DNA of 64,000 nucleotides, from assembly GCF_002941025.1 (NCBI RefSeq), contig NZ_PTJS01000001.1, forward strand, positions 6,489,766-6,553,765, read 5' to 3'. A model generated the notes under the pieces. It ran no database searches. It was not told the DNA's origin and worked only from the letters and a program-made list of their open reading frames with translations. Source of the stretch: Streptomyces sp. QL37. GTDB lineage: Bacteria > Actinomycetota > Actinomycetes > Streptomycetales > Streptomycetaceae. The position numbers and the translations under genes were made by a program. This document shows positions 8,071-16,991 of the stretch, piece by piece. Position 1 is the first letter of the stretch; each line of letters begins with the position of its first letter.

Positions 8071-9213
8071 ATGGACAAGACGCTGATCGTGACGAACGAC
8101 TTCCCGCCCCGCCCCGGCGGCATCCAGGCCTTCCTGCACAACATGGCGCTGCGCATGGACCCCGACCGGATCGTGGTCTACGCCTCCACCTGGAAGCGCG
8201 GCACGGAAGGCGCCGAGGCCACCGCCGCCTTCGACGCCGAGCAGCCGTTCACCGTCGTGCGCGACCGTACGACGATGCTGCTGCCCACCCCGGGGGTCAC
8301 CCGGCGAGCGGTCCGGCTGCTGCGTGAACACGGCTGCTCCTCCGTGTGGTTCGGCGCGGCCGCCCCCCTCGGTCTGATGGCGCCCGCGCTGCGCGGGGCC
8401 GGTGCCCGCCGGATCGTGGCCACCACCCACGGCCACGAGGCGGGCTGGGCGCAACTGCCCGCGTCCCGGCAGCTGCTGCGCCGCATCGGCGAGGGCACCG
8501 ACACCATCACCTACCTCGGCGAGTACACCCGGTCCAGGATCGCCGCCGCGCTCACCCCCGAGGCCGCCGGCCGCATGGTGCAGCTGCCGCCCGGGGTCGA
8601 CGAGAAGACCTTCCACCCGGCCTCCGGCGGCGACCGGATCAGGGCCCGGCTCGGGCTCGCCGACCGTCCCGTCGTCGTGTGCGTGTCGCGGCTCGTGCCG
8701 CGCAAGGGCCAGGACACCCTCGTCCTGGCCATGCCCGCGATCCTGGCGCGCGTGCCGGACGCGGTCCTGCTCGTCGTGGGCGGGGGTCCGTACGCCGGGC
8801 AGCTGAGGAAGCTGGCGGCCGAGACCGGCGTCGAGGAGTCCGTGCGCTTCACCGGGGCGGTGCCCTGGGAGGAGCTGCCCGCGCACTACGGCGCCGGCGA
8901 CGTGTTCGCCATGCCCTGCCGCACCCGGCGCGGCGGGCTCGACGTCGAAGGCCTCGGCATCGTCTATCTGGAGGCGTCCGCGACCGGACTGCCCGTCGTG
9001 GCGGGCGACTCGGGTGGCGCCCCCGACGCCGTGCTCGACGGCGAGACCGGCTGGGTGGTGCGGGGCGGCTCCGCCGAGGAGTCCGCCGACCGGATCGTCG
9101 CCCTCCTCCGCGACCCGGAACTGCGCCGGCGCATGGGGGAGCGGGGCAGGGCGTGGGTCGAGGAGAAGTGGCGCTGGGACCTGCTCGCCGAGCACCTGAA
9201 GACGCTGCTCTGA
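8071..9213 (+). CDS. GT4 family glycosyltransferase, PimB-like mannosyltransferase
   Basis: 380 residues, a GT-B fold enzyme. The start TLIVTNDFPPRPGGIQ is the acceptor-side signature of PimB/GDP-mannose-dependent phosphatidylinositol mannosyltransferases. VSRLVPRKGQD near residue 208 begins the donor domain, and EGLGIVYLEASATGLPVVAGDSGG carries the EX7E nucleotide-sugar motif. It most likely adds a second mannose to phosphatidyl-myo-inositol mannoside on the cytoplasmic face of the membrane. The divergent GT87-type gene and the acyl-CoA synthetase downstream fit a lipoglycan or lipid role. A long perfect hairpin ends the transcript. The function is inferred from family motifs; a different acceptor is possible. 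Confidence 0.87.
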   Translation: MDKTLIVTNDFPPRPGGIQAFLHNMALRMDPDRIVVYASTWKRGTEGAEATAAFDAEQPFTVVRDRTTMLLPTPGVTRRAVRLLREHGCSSVWFGAAAPLGLMAPALRGAGARRIVATTHGHEAGWAQLPASRQLLRRIGEGTDTITYLGEYTRSRIAAALTPEAAGRMVQLPPGVDEKTFHPASGGDRIRARLGLADRPVVVCVSRLVPRKGQDTLVLAMPAILARVPDAVLLVVGGGPYAGQLRKLAAETGVEESVRFTGAVPWEELPAHYGAGDVFAMPCRTRRGGLDVEGLGIVYLEASATGLPVVAGDSGGAPDAVLDGETGWVVRGGSAEESADRIVALLRDPELRRRMGERGRAWVEEKWRWDLLAEHLKTLL

Positions 9214-9260
9214 GCACGCAGGAGGGCCCGCACCGTCACGGTGCGGGCCCTCCTGCGTGC
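9214..9260. terminator. Perfect 22-bp hairpin terminator between convergent genes
   Basis: Two perfect 22-nt arms with a 3-nt loop begin right after the glycosyltransferase stop and end 8 bp before the stop of the convergent acyl-CoA synthetase. The symmetry suits bidirectional termination. Confidence 0.8.
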
Positions 9261-9268
9261 GTCCGGGT

Positions 9269-11065
9269 TCAGCCGCGGTAGATCGACTCGACCTCGTCCG
9301 CGAAGTCCTTCGCCACGACGTTGCGCTTCAGCTTCAGCGAGGGCGTGATGTGGCCCGCCTCCTCGGTGAACTGAGCTGCCAGAACACGGAACTTGCGTAC
9401 CGACTCCGCCTTGGAGACCGCCGCGTTGCCGTCGTCCACGGCCCGCTGCACCTCGGCCAGCAGATCCGGGTCGTCGCGCAGCGAGACCGCGGTCGACCCG
9501 GCGGGCTTGCCGTTCTCCTCGGCCCAGCGGGAGAGGAACTCCTCGTCGAGGGTGAGCAGCGCGCCGACGAACGGGCGTCCGTCGCCGACCACCATGCACT
9601 CGGCCACCAGGGCGTGCGCGCGGATCCGGTCCTCGATCACCGCGGGCGCGACGTTCTTGCCGCCCGCCGTGACGATGATCTCCTTCTTACGGCCCGTGAT
9701 CGCGAGATAGCCGTCCTCGTCGAGCGTGCCGATGTCACCCGTGTGGAACCAGCCGTCGGCCAGCGCCTCGGCCGTCGCGGCCTCGTTCTGCCAGTACCCG
9801 GTGAACAGGTGCTCGCCGTGCAGCAGCACCTCGCCGTCGTCCGCGATCCGTACGACCGAGCCCGGCAGCGGCTGGCCGACCGTACCGATCTTCTGCCGGT
9901 CCCAGGGGTTGAAGGCCGTGGCCGCGCAGCTCTCGGTGAGGCCGTAGCCCTCCAGCACCGTGAAGCCGATGCCGCGGAAGAAGTGGCCGAGCCGCTCGCC
10001 CAGCGGCGCGCCACCGGAGATCGCGTACTCGCCCCGGCCGCCGAGCACGGCCCGCAGCTTGCTGAACACCAGCTTGTCGAAGACCTTGTGCTTGACCTTC
10101 AGGCCCACCGAGGGGCCCTCGGGCGTGCCCAGCGCGCGGCTGTACGCGATCGCGGTGTCGGCCGCCTTGTCGAAGATCCTGCCCTTGCCGTCGGCCTGGG
10201 CCTTGGCCCGCGCCGAGTTGTAGACCTTCTCGAACACCCGCGGCACACCGAGGATCAGCGTCGGCCGGAACGAGGCCAGCTCGTCCGTCAGGTTCTTGAT
10301 GTCCGGCACGCAGCCGAGCTTGATCGGGGCCATCACCGACGCGACCTCGACCAGCCGGCCGAAGACGTGCGCGGTGGGAAGGAAGAGCAGGACGGAGCAC
10401 TCGCCCGTACGGAAGAGGGGCTTGAGCCGCTCCACGATGTTGCCGCACTCCGCGAAGAAGCTGCGGTGCGTCAGCACACAGCCCTTGGGGCGGCCGGTGG
10501 TGCCCGAGGTGTAGACGATCGTCGCCGGGTCGTCGGCCTTGGCGCTCACCATGCGCAGGTCGAGCAGCTCGTCGGAGACCCCGGCACCCGCGGCCACGAG
10601 CTCGCCGACGGCGCCCCGGTCGATCTCCCAGAGGTGCCGCAGACCGGGGAGCCGGTCCCGCACGGCGGTGACGGACTCCGCGTGGGTCCCGCTCTCCACG
10701 ACGACCGCGACCGCGCCCGAGTCGCCGAGTATCCACTGGACCTGCTCGGGGGAACTCGTCTCGTACACCGGCACGGTGACGGCGCCCGCGCTCCAGATGG
10801 CGAAGTCCAGCAGGACCCACTCGAAGCGGGTGCGGGACATGAGCGCGACCCGGTCGCCGGGCTGGATGCCCGCCGCGATCAGGCCTCTGGCGGTGTCTCT
10901 GACCTCAGCGAGGAACTGGGTCGCCGTGACGTCCGTCCAGACGCCGGCCACCTTCCGGCTCATCACCGCGACATCGGGATGCTGAGCGGCGTTGCGGCGG
11001 ATGAGATCCGTCAGGTTGCCGTCCGTAGGGACCTCGTACAGGGCCGGAAGGCTGAACTCGCGCAA
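9269..11065 (-). CDS. Long-chain fatty acid-CoA ligase (FadD15-type acyl-CoA synthetase)
   Basis: 598 residues of the ANL adenylating superfamily. Visible motifs in order are YTSGTTGRPKG (P-loop), GYGLTES, TGDIGTLDEDG and GRKKEIIVTAGGKN, with the C-terminal catalytic-lysine region near KLKRNVVAKDF. It activates long-chain fatty acids to acyl-AMP and then acyl-CoA in the cytoplasm, feeding beta-oxidation or lipid synthesis. The TTG start is preceded by GATGAGGAGC, a good ribosome site. It is monocistronic: a strong hairpin follows and a 280-bp divergent promoter region precedes. Length and motifs match the actinobacterial FadD15 group; the preferred chain length cannot be read from sequence. 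Confidence 0.93.
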   Translation of the reverse strand: MREFSLPALYEVPTDGNLTDLIRRNAAQHPDVAVMSRKVAGVWTDVTATQFLAEVRDTARGLIAAGIQPGDRVALMSRTRFEWVLLDFAIWSAGAVTVPVYETSSPEQVQWILGDSGAVAVVVESGTHAESVTAVRDRLPGLRHLWEIDRGAVGELVAAGAGVSDELLDLRMVSAKADDPATIVYTSGTTGRPKGCVLTHRSFFAECGNIVERLKPLFRTGECSVLLFLPTAHVFGRLVEVASVMAPIKLGCVPDIKNLTDELASFRPTLILGVPRVFEKVYNSARAKAQADGKGRIFDKAADTAIAYSRALGTPEGPSVGLKVKHKVFDKLVFSKLRAVLGGRGEYAISGGAPLGERLGHFFRGIGFTVLEGYGLTESCAATAFNPWDRQKIGTVGQPLPGSVVRIADDGEVLLHGEHLFTGYWQNEAATAEALADGWFHTGDIGTLDEDGYLAITGRKKEIIVTAGGKNVAPAVIEDRIRAHALVAECMVVGDGRPFVGALLTLDEEFLSRWAEENGKPAGSTAVSLRDDPDLLAEVQRAVDDGNAAVSKAESVRKFRVLAAQFTEEAGHITPSLKLKRNVVAKDFADEVESIYRG

Positions 11066-11332
11066 GACTGCTGCTCCTCATCGGGCTCCGGTTCCACGGC
11101 TCTGTGCGACGTACCGGATCGGTCCAAGACTGGCAGATGCTCAGTGGGGTGAGCACGACTGGACTGGCGGGACGTTACCCACCGGTACTCGGTTCCGGAA
11201 AGGGGGTTCCGGCCAGATGTCTTATGCATCACACATATCGGCGGCACTTCGGCGCACATTAGTCCACCCGTGTCCCGATCCGGAAGTAATCGCAGGTCCG
11301 ACGGCCTCTACCCAGAGCAGCGGGCGGACACC

Positions 11333-11338
11333 TAGGGT
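11333..11338 (+). promoter_or_regulatory. -10 element of a probable leaderless promoter
   Basis: TAGGGT lies exactly 7 nt before the ATG at 11346, and GATCTCC between them is not a convincing ribosome site. Confidence 0.5.
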
Positions 11339-11345
11339 GATCTCC

Positions 11346-12155
11346 ATGGGAGCCGGTACACCGCACAATCAGCACAGAACCCCCACTCGACGGACACGCG
11401 TGCACGTCGTCAGCGACGTACACGGAAACGCGGAGGCGCTGGCGCGGGCCGGGGACGGTGCGGACGCCCTGATCTGCCTGGGTGACCTGGTCCTCTTCCT
11501 CGACTACGCGGACCATTCGCGCGGCATCTTCCCCGACCTGTTCGGCGTCGCCAACGCCGACCGCATCGTCGAGCTGCGCACCGCGCGCCGCTTCGACGAG
11601 GCACGCGCCTTCGGCCGGGAGCTGTGGGCGGGCAGGGACCGTAACGCGGCGATCCTGTCCGCGGTGCGCAAGCAGTACGCCGAGATGTTCGCGGTCATGC
11701 CCACCCCGACCTACGCCACGTACGGCAACGTCGACGTCCCCACGCTCTGGCCCGAGTACGCCCATTCCGGTACCACCGTGCTGGACGGCGAACGTGCCGA
11801 GATCGGAGGCCGCGTCTTCGGGTTCGTGGGGGGAGGCCTCAGGACCCCGATGAACACCCCGTACGAGATCAGCGACGAGGAGTACGCCGCCAAGGTCGAG
11901 GCGCTCGGTCCCGTGGACGTCCTCTGCTCACACATCCCGCCGGACGTGCCGGAGCTGACGTACGACACCGTGGCCCGGCGCTTCGAGCGGGGCAGCCGCG
12001 CGCTCCTGGACGCCATCCACCGGACCCGCCCCCGCTACGCCCTTTTCGGCCATGTCCACCAGCCGCTGGTCCGCCGGATGCGGATCGGCGTCACCGAGTG
12101 CGTCAACGTCGGCCACTTCGCGTCGAGCGGGCGCCCCTGGGCCCTGGAGTGGTGA
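11346..12155 (+). CDS. Calcineurin-like metallophosphoesterase
   Basis: 269 residues. The metallophosphoesterase blocks are visible: D-x-H in VVSDVHGNAE, GD in ICLGDLVLF, GN-D in YGNVDVP, a histidine in CSHIPPD, and the closing GHVHQP. These bind two metals and hydrolyse phosphoesters. The protein lacks a signal peptide and is probably cytoplasmic. I cannot name a substrate; the family includes phosphodiesterases and protein phosphatases. It leads a run of same-strand genes through the SRPBCC and ArsA-like genes, with a 120-bp gap before the SRPBCC gene. The start at 11346 fits the leaderless -10; a GTG at 11400 would remove 18 basic residues. Confidence 0.87.
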   Translation: MGAGTPHNQHRTPTRRTRVHVVSDVHGNAEALARAGDGADALICLGDLVLFLDYADHSRGIFPDLFGVANADRIVELRTARRFDEARAFGRELWAGRDRNAAILSAVRKQYAEMFAVMPTPTYATYGNVDVPTLWPEYAHSGTTVLDGERAEIGGRVFGFVGGGLRTPMNTPYEISDEEYAAKVEALGPVDVLCSHIPPDVPELTYDTVARRFERGSRALLDAIHRTRPRYALFGHVHQPLVRRMRIGVTECVNVGHFASSGRPWALEW

Positions 12156-12275
12156 GCGACACGGCCACCGCCCGCGGGCCGGGGCGCGGGCGGGAGGGCC
12201 GCCGGCACGCGATAGCCTGCACACGGCAGGCCTCTGCCGAACGCGACCGGTACACCGCACTGGAGGGCCACGGCG

Positions 12276-12725
12276 ATGGCTGAACACACCAGCTCGAGCA
12301 TCACGATCGAGGCGGCACCGGCCGACGTCATGGGAGTGATCGCCGACTTCGCCCGATACCCGGAGTGGACCGGCGAGGTCAAGGAGGCCGAGATCCTGGC
12401 CACCGACGACCAGGGCCGTGCAGAGCAGGTCCGCCTCGTCCTGGACGCCGGAGCGATCAAGGACGACCACGTCCTCGCCTACACCTGGAACAGCCCCTAC
12501 GAGGTCGGCTGGACCCTGGTCAAGTCCCAGATGCTGCGCGCCCTCGACGGCAGTTACGCGCTGGCGCCGCTGGGCGACGGCGACCGCACCGAGGTCACCT
12601 ACCGGCTCGCCGTCGACGTCAAGATCCCGCTCCTCGGCATGATCAAGCGCAAGGCCGAGAAGGTCATCATCGACCGGGCCCTCGCCGGACTGAAGAAGCG
12701 CGTCGAGTCCGTCCCGAAGGCCTGA
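12276..12725 (+). CDS. SRPBCC family (START/polyketide-cyclase-like) lipid-binding protein
   Basis: 149 residues with the SRPBCC/CoxG pattern: N-terminal strand SSSITIEAAPADVMGVIADF, then RYPEWTGEV, a helix-grip core and an amphipathic C-terminal helix. Proteins of this fold bind hydrophobic ligands in a deep pocket. No catalytic residues are obvious, so binding or carrier function is more likely than enzymatic. It ends 4 bp before the ArsA-like ATPase gene, which suggests the two are co-translated and may work together. Streptomyces carries several paralogues of this small family, and none of the motifs seen identifies a ligand here. Confidence 0.82.
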   Translation: MAEHTSSSITIEAAPADVMGVIADFARYPEWTGEVKEAEILATDDQGRAEQVRLVLDAGAIKDDHVLAYTWNSPYEVGWTLVKSQMLRALDGSYALAPLGDGDRTEVTYRLAVDVKIPLLGMIKRKAEKVIIDRALAGLKKRVESVPKA

Positions 12726-12729
12726 TCAC

Positions 12730-13881
12730 GTGCGTACGGTCCTCGTCACCGGCCCCGGCGGCGCAGGCCGTACCACCGTCGCCGCGGCGACCGCGCTCGC
12801 CTCGGCGCGCGCCGGCCGCCGCACCCTCCTGATCTCCGCGGACGCCGTGCCCGCACTCCCCGCGGGCACGGAGCGCCTGTCCTGCGCCCGCGTCGACTCC
12901 GCCGCGCACTTTCGCGACGAGCTCCTGGAACTCCAGGAGCGGGCGTCCGGGGTGCTCGACCTGCTCGGCGCCAACCGGCTCGACGCCGAGGAACTCACCG
13001 AACTGCCGGGCAGCGCACAGCTCGCCGTCCTGCACACCCTGCGCCGGGCGGCCGAGGGCGACGGCCACGAGGTCCTCGTCGTCGACCTGCCCCCGCTCCC
13101 CGACGCCCTCGCCCTGCTCGCACTGCCCGGCCGGCTGCGCCGCTATCTGCGCCGCCTCCTGCCCGCCGAACGCCAGGCCGCCCGCGCCCTGCGCCCGGTG
13201 CTCGCCCAGCTCGCCGGCGTCCCCATGCCCGCCCAGTGGCTGTACGAGGCCGCCGCCCGCAAGGACGCCGAACTGGCAGCCGTCGAGGCCCTGATCGAGG
13301 ACAACGCGACCACCGTGCGGCTGGTCGCCGAACCCGGGCAGGCCGCCGGCGAGGCGCTGCGCTCCGCCCGTACCGGACTCGCGCTCCACGGGCTGCGCGT
13401 CGACTCCGTCGTGGCCTCCCGGGTCCTGCCCCGCCACTCCGCCGACCCCTGGTTCGCGGACCTGGCCGCCCGGCAGGAGAAGTGCCTGGACCACTGGCAC
13501 CAGGAGTGGGCGCCCGGGACATCCGTACGCGAGACCGCCCACCTCGGCCGCGAGCCGCGCACCGCCGAGGACCTGGCCCTGCTCGCCAGGGCCTGCGCGC
13601 CGGACGACCGGACGCCGGGACACGCCGGGGACCCGTGGTGGACCGAGGACGCCGGGGACGGGGTCATCGCCTGGTGTCTGCCGCTGCCCGGAGCGGTCAA
13701 GGAGGACCTCAAGCTCGTCCGGCGCGGCGACGAACTGTTCCTCACCGCCGGACCGTTCCACCGGATCGTCCGCCTGGAGTCCGCGCTGCGCCGCTGCACC
13801 GTCTCCGGAGCCGCGCTCACCGACGGCGTCCTGCGTGTCCGGTTCACACCTGACCCCGGGCTCTGGCCCCGGACACAATGA
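12730..13881 (+). CDS. ArsA/GET3-like ATPase with altered P-loop
   Basis: 383 residues with the ArsA-family order: N-terminal P-loop, DADP-like region replaced by SADAVPALP, VVDLPPLPDALALLALP in the switch-II position, and a C-terminal small beta domain. The P-loop reads GPGGAGRTT, whereas the deviant Walker A consensus is GKGGxGKT. Both lysines, signature and catalytic, are therefore missing, the second replaced by Arg. Nucleotide hydrolysis may be weak or lost. No cysteine metal-binding set for arsenite is seen and no arsB/arsR is near, so an arsenic role is unlikely. It is coupled to the SRPBCC gene (4-bp gap), suggesting a client-protein or lipid-related role. Confidence 0.82.
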   Translation: MRTVLVTGPGGAGRTTVAAATALASARAGRRTLLISADAVPALPAGTERLSCARVDSAAHFRDELLELQERASGVLDLLGANRLDAEELTELPGSAQLAVLHTLRRAAEGDGHEVLVVDLPPLPDALALLALPGRLRRYLRRLLPAERQAARALRPVLAQLAGVPMPAQWLYEAAARKDAELAAVEALIEDNATTVRLVAEPGQAAGEALRSARTGLALHGLRVDSVVASRVLPRHSADPWFADLAARQEKCLDHWHQEWAPGTSVRETAHLGREPRTAEDLALLARACAPDDRTPGHAGDPWWTEDAGDGVIAWCLPLPGAVKEDLKLVRRGDELFLTAGPFHRIVRLESALRRCTVSGAALTDGVLRVRFTPDPGLWPRTQ

Positions 13882-13961
13882 ACGGCGTACCACCGGTCGG
13901 GTAACGTCGGTGGTACGTGGCCCGTACGGTCACGCAGGCAACCGCGTCGCAGGAGTCCGCC

Positions 13962-14453
13962 ATGAGTGAAGCCACCGATCGTCCCGTCGACGACGACGCG
14001 TGGGCGGAGGCCTGCGCCGAGGACCTCGAAGCGGAGAAGGCCCGCCGCCGGGCCCGGTACGGACAGCAGCCGGGATCCGCCGCCGAGGAGCTGCGCAAAC
14101 TGTTCGACGTGGTGGCCGACAAGGTCTCCTCGCTCCAGTCGCCGCTGCTCGGCATGGCCACCCAGGGCACCGTCCAGCAGGTGATCCGGCAGGCCAGGTC
14201 AGCCGTCGAGCCGGTCATCGAGCGCAACCCGGACCTCTTCGACCATCTCGCCGCCGCGGGGAACGAACTCCTCGCCGCCTACCGCTCCGCCGTCGAGGGC
14301 CAGGAAGGCCGCTGGACCCGGGGCACCGAAGGCGCCGGAGGCACCTCGGGCGGCACCGGCTCCACCCCCGGCACCGCCAGGAAGGCGGCCGACGACCCCT
14401 CGGACCCGCGCGACGAGGGCACCGGCGGCAGCGAACACATCGACCTGGACTGA
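13962..14453 (+). CDS. Conserved DUF5304-like acidic protein
   Basis: 163 residues from an ATG preceded by GCAGGAG. It begins MSEATDRPVDDDAWAEACAE, has an amphipathic middle (residues 45-105) and ends in a Gly/Thr/Ser-rich low-complexity tail. No transmembrane segment or catalytic motif is visible. The start, composition and position just before glucokinase match what I remember of the DUF5304 family of Streptomyces, whose function is unknown. TAACGT at 13902-13907 could be its -10. An in-frame GTG at 13917 would add 15 residues but has no ribosome site. Confidence 0.75.
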   Translation: MSEATDRPVDDDAWAEACAEDLEAEKARRRARYGQQPGSAAEELRKLFDVVADKVSSLQSPLLGMATQGTVQQVIRQARSAVEPVIERNPDLFDHLAAAGNELLAAYRSAVEGQEGRWTRGTEGAGGTSGGTGSTPGTARKAADDPSDPRDEGTGGSEHIDLD

Positions 14454-14528
14454 CCGTGGGCAGGGAACTCCCGTCCCCGGCTCGGGTACGGTTGGCCGTA
14501 GCGGGGCTCGACCGAAACTGAGGGATTC

Positions 14529-15470
14529 ATGGGACTCACCATCGGCGTCGATATCGGCGGCACGAAGATCGCGGCTGGAGTGGTCGACGAAGAGGGCCGG
14601 ATCCTCTCGACGTTCAAGGTATCGACCCCGCCGACCGCCGAAGGCATCGTGGACGCGATCAGCGCCGCCGTGTCCGGGGCGAGCGAAGGACATGACGTCG
14701 AGGCGGTAGGCATCGGCGCGGCCGGATACGTCGACGACAAGCGCGCCACCGTGCTGTTCGCCCCGAACATCAACTGGCGCCACGAGCCGCTCAAGGACAA
14801 GGTCGAGCAGCGCGTCGGCCTGCCCGTCGTCGTCGAGAACGACGCCAACGCGGCGGCCTGGGGCGAATACCGCTTCGGTGCCGGCCAGGGCCACGACGAC
14901 GTCATCTGCATCACGCTCGGCACCGGCCTGGGCGGCGGCATCATCATCGGCAACAAGCTGCGCCGGGGACGCTTCGGTGTGGCGGCGGAATTCGGTCACA
15001 TCCGGGTCGTCCCGGACGGCCTGCTCTGCGGCTGCGGCAGCCAGGGCTGCTGGGAGCAGTACGCCTCCGGGCGCGCTCTCGTGCGGTACGCGAAGCAGCG
15101 CGCCAACGCCACCCCGGAGAACGCCCCGATCCTCCTGGGGCTCGGCGACGGCACCGTGGAGGGCATCGAGGGCAAGCACATCAGTGAGGCCGCCCGGCAG
15201 GGCTGCCCGGTGGCCGTCGACTCCTTCCGTGAGCTGGCCCGCTGGGCCGGAGCCGGACTGGCGGACCTCGCCTCGCTCTTCGACCCGTCGGCCTTCATCG
15301 TCGGCGGCGGCGTCTCGGACGAGGGCGAGCTGGTCCTCGACCCGATCCGCAAGTCGTTCCGGCGCTGGCTGATCGGCGGCGAGTGGCGCCCGCACGCGCA
15401 GGTCCTCGCAGCCCAACTGGGCGGCAAGGCGGGCCTGGTGGGCGCGGCGGACCTGGCACGCCAGGGCTGA
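14529..15470 (+). CDS. glkA: Glucokinase (ROK family)
   Basis: 313 residues. The N-terminal phosphate loop DIGGTKIAAGV, catalytic Asp in VVENDANAAAWGEY and the ROK zinc motif CGCGSQGCWE are present. It phosphorylates glucose with ATP to glucose 6-phosphate in the cytoplasm, and in Streptomyces GlkA is also central to carbon catabolite repression. The sequence agrees closely with the S. coelicolor enzyme as I remember it. Its start follows GAGGGA, and TACGGT about 45 nt upstream is a possible -10. With pfkA 6 kb away, this window holds both committed kinases of upper glycolysis, although they are separate transcripts. Confidence 0.97.
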   Translation: MGLTIGVDIGGTKIAAGVVDEEGRILSTFKVSTPPTAEGIVDAISAAVSGASEGHDVEAVGIGAAGYVDDKRATVLFAPNINWRHEPLKDKVEQRVGLPVVVENDANAAAWGEYRFGAGQGHDDVICITLGTGLGGGIIIGNKLRRGRFGVAAEFGHIRVVPDGLLCGCGSQGCWEQYASGRALVRYAKQRANATPENAPILLGLGDGTVEGIEGKHISEAARQGCPVAVDSFRELARWAGAGLADLASLFDPSAFIVGGGVSDEGELVLDPIRKSFRRWLIGGEWRPHAQVLAAQLGGKAGLVGAADLARQG

Positions 15471-15530
15471 CCCCACCCGCAGCACGTCCGACGCCCGTCG
15501 CGCCCCACCGGGAGCGGCGGGCGTCCGTCG

Positions 15531-15536
15531 TATCGT
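15531..15536 (+). promoter_or_regulatory. -10 element of a probable leaderless promoter
   Basis: TATCGT lies 7 nt before the ATG at 15544. The GTG at 15535 overlaps this hexamer, which argues for the ATG as the true start. Confidence 0.5.
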
Positions 15537-15543
15537 GCCTCCC

Positions 15544-16305
15544 ATGGTCACGAAGCCGATGCCCCTGCCCGACTCCCGTACCGAGCCGGACGGTTCGGCC
15601 GTCATCAGAGTGCTCAGCTACAACATCCGCTCGCTGCGCGACGACACCGAGGCGCTGGCCCGTGTCATCCGCGCCTGCGCACCCGACCTGGTGTGCGTCC
15701 AGGAGGCCCCGCGCTTCTTCCGGTGGCGCAAGGCGGCGGCCCGGCTCGCGGCCATGACCGACCTGGTGGTCCTCAGCGGCGGGGCCACGGCCGCCGGTCC
15801 TCTGCTGCTCTGCTCCCTGCGCGCCACGGTGGAGAGCACCGAGGACGTCCTGCTGCCCCTCACACCGGGGCTGCACCGGCGGGGCCTGGCCACCGCGGTC
15901 GTCAGGATCGCCGGGGCGCGGATCGGTGTCGTCAGCTGCCACCTCGGCCTGCAGCGGGAGGAACGGCAGGCGCAGGCCGGGATGCTGCTGGAGCGGGTCG
16001 ACGCGATGGACGTCCCGCACGCCGTCGTGGCCGGCGACCTCAACGACGTACCGGACGGGGGCGCCTTCCGGAGGCTGGCGGAGCGGCTGCAGGACTGCCG
16101 GACCGTGCGGCCCTGGGGCGGCGAGCTCACCTTTCCGCCCGACGCGCCGCGCAAGCGGATCGACGCGGTGTTCGCGACCGGCGGCATCGAGGTGCTCGGC
16201 TGCGGCGTCCCCGAGGGCCTGCCCGGCGTCACCGGCGCGGACCTGCGGGCGGCCACGGACCATCTGCCCGTGCTGGCCGCCCTCAGGGTGCCCGCCGGCA
16301 GCTGA
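15544..16305 (+). CDS. Endonuclease/exonuclease/phosphatase (EEP) family protein
   Basis: 253 residues with the EEP metal-site blocks: RVLSYNIRSLR, VCVQEAP (Mg-binding Glu), VVSCHLGLQ, VAGDLNDVP (Asp/Asn pair), IDAVFAT and the closing TDHLPVLA. Family members hydrolyse phosphodiester or phosphomonoester bonds in nucleic acids, phospholipids or phosphoinositides. Nothing here narrows the substrate. There is no signal peptide, so it is probably cytoplasmic. It follows glkA by 73 bp and has its own -10 element. Confidence 0.86.
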   Translation: MVTKPMPLPDSRTEPDGSAVIRVLSYNIRSLRDDTEALARVIRACAPDLVCVQEAPRFFRWRKAAARLAAMTDLVVLSGGATAAGPLLLCSLRATVESTEDVLLPLTPGLHRRGLATAVVRIAGARIGVVSCHLGLQREERQAQAGMLLERVDAMDVPHAVVAGDLNDVPDGGAFRRLAERLQDCRTVRPWGGELTFPPDAPRKRIDAVFATGGIEVLGCGVPEGLPGVTGADLRAATDHLPVLAALRVPAGS

Positions 16306-16322
16306 GCCGGCCCCGGGGCGGG

Positions 16323-16991
16323 TCAGACGACCGCCCCGCGCCCCGGGTCGTCGTCCTCTTCGTCGTCGTGGGGCATGCGCGCCACCAGGGTGGCGAAGCC
16401 GCCCAGGAAGCCGCCGATGGAGAGAGTGGTGAGCCACCACGTCATCTCCCACTGCATCAGCACCGCGACCAGCATCAGCACCGGGCCGCCGACGACCGCG
16501 AGCCAGGCGAACTTGGCCGTCACATCGGCCTCGGGAAGCGGTGGCGGCTCCGGCGGCACGAAGTGCCCCTCCTCGCCGTCGTCCGGATCGTCGGTGTCGC
16601 CGTCCTCGGGCTCCTGGAGGCCGTAGTCGCGCGGGCCCGCGACGCCGGGCGCGAAGACGACCGAACCGCCGAGCGGCTTCTTCTCCGGCGGTCCGCCGGA
16701 CGTCTTCCCGCCCACACCCTTGTCGGCGTCGTCACCCGCGCCGGACTCCGGAGAGGGGTCCAGGACGTTGACCTGGTCGTCCTCCAGCAGGGCCAGATCC
16801 TCGACCGACTTGAACGGCTTGGCGCCCGGCGGGTCCGGCGGCTCCTCGCCGTACCCCGCGACGATCGCCTCCCAGGCCGCGGCCTCGTCGAGCCGGGCCC
16901 CCTCCGTGCCCTCGGGGACAGCCGTTCCTTCCGTGGGGCGCGGTTCGCGCTCCTCGTCACTGCCCGCGCGCTCCGCGTCGTGCTCAGCCAC
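16323..16991 (-). CDS. Conserved acidic protein with two C-terminal membrane segments
   Basis: 222 residues from a GTG that overlaps the end of the upstream esterase gene by 8 nt, so translation is probably coupled. The first 150 residues are acidic and disordered (runs of Glu, Asp, Pro) with a conserved-looking patch AAAWEAIVAGYGEEPPDPPG. Two hydrophobic segments follow near residues 160-205, WLAVVGGPVLMLVAVLMQW and WLTTLSIGGFLGGFATLVA, then an acidic tail. It looks like a small membrane protein with a long cytoplasmic arm. I recognise no enzymatic motif. The coupling suggests a partner role with the esterase. Confidence 0.8.
   Translation of the reverse strand: MAEHDAERAGSDEEREPRPTEGTAVPEGTEGARLDEAAAWEAIVAGYGEEPPDPPGAKPFKSVEDLALLEDDQVNVLDPSPESGAGDDADKGVGGKTSGGPPEKKPLGGSVVFAPGVAGPRDYGLQEPEDGDTDDPDDGEEGHFVPPEPPPLPEADVTAKFAWLAVVGGPVLMLVAVLMQWEMTWWLTTLSIGGFLGGFATLVARMPHDDEEDDDPGRGAVV

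Noticed and set aside
9257..11152. 631-codon plus-strand frame
   Set aside because: It is antisense to the acyl-CoA synthetase, which has all ANL motifs in order. The plus-strand translation is Arg/Gly/His-rich without motifs.
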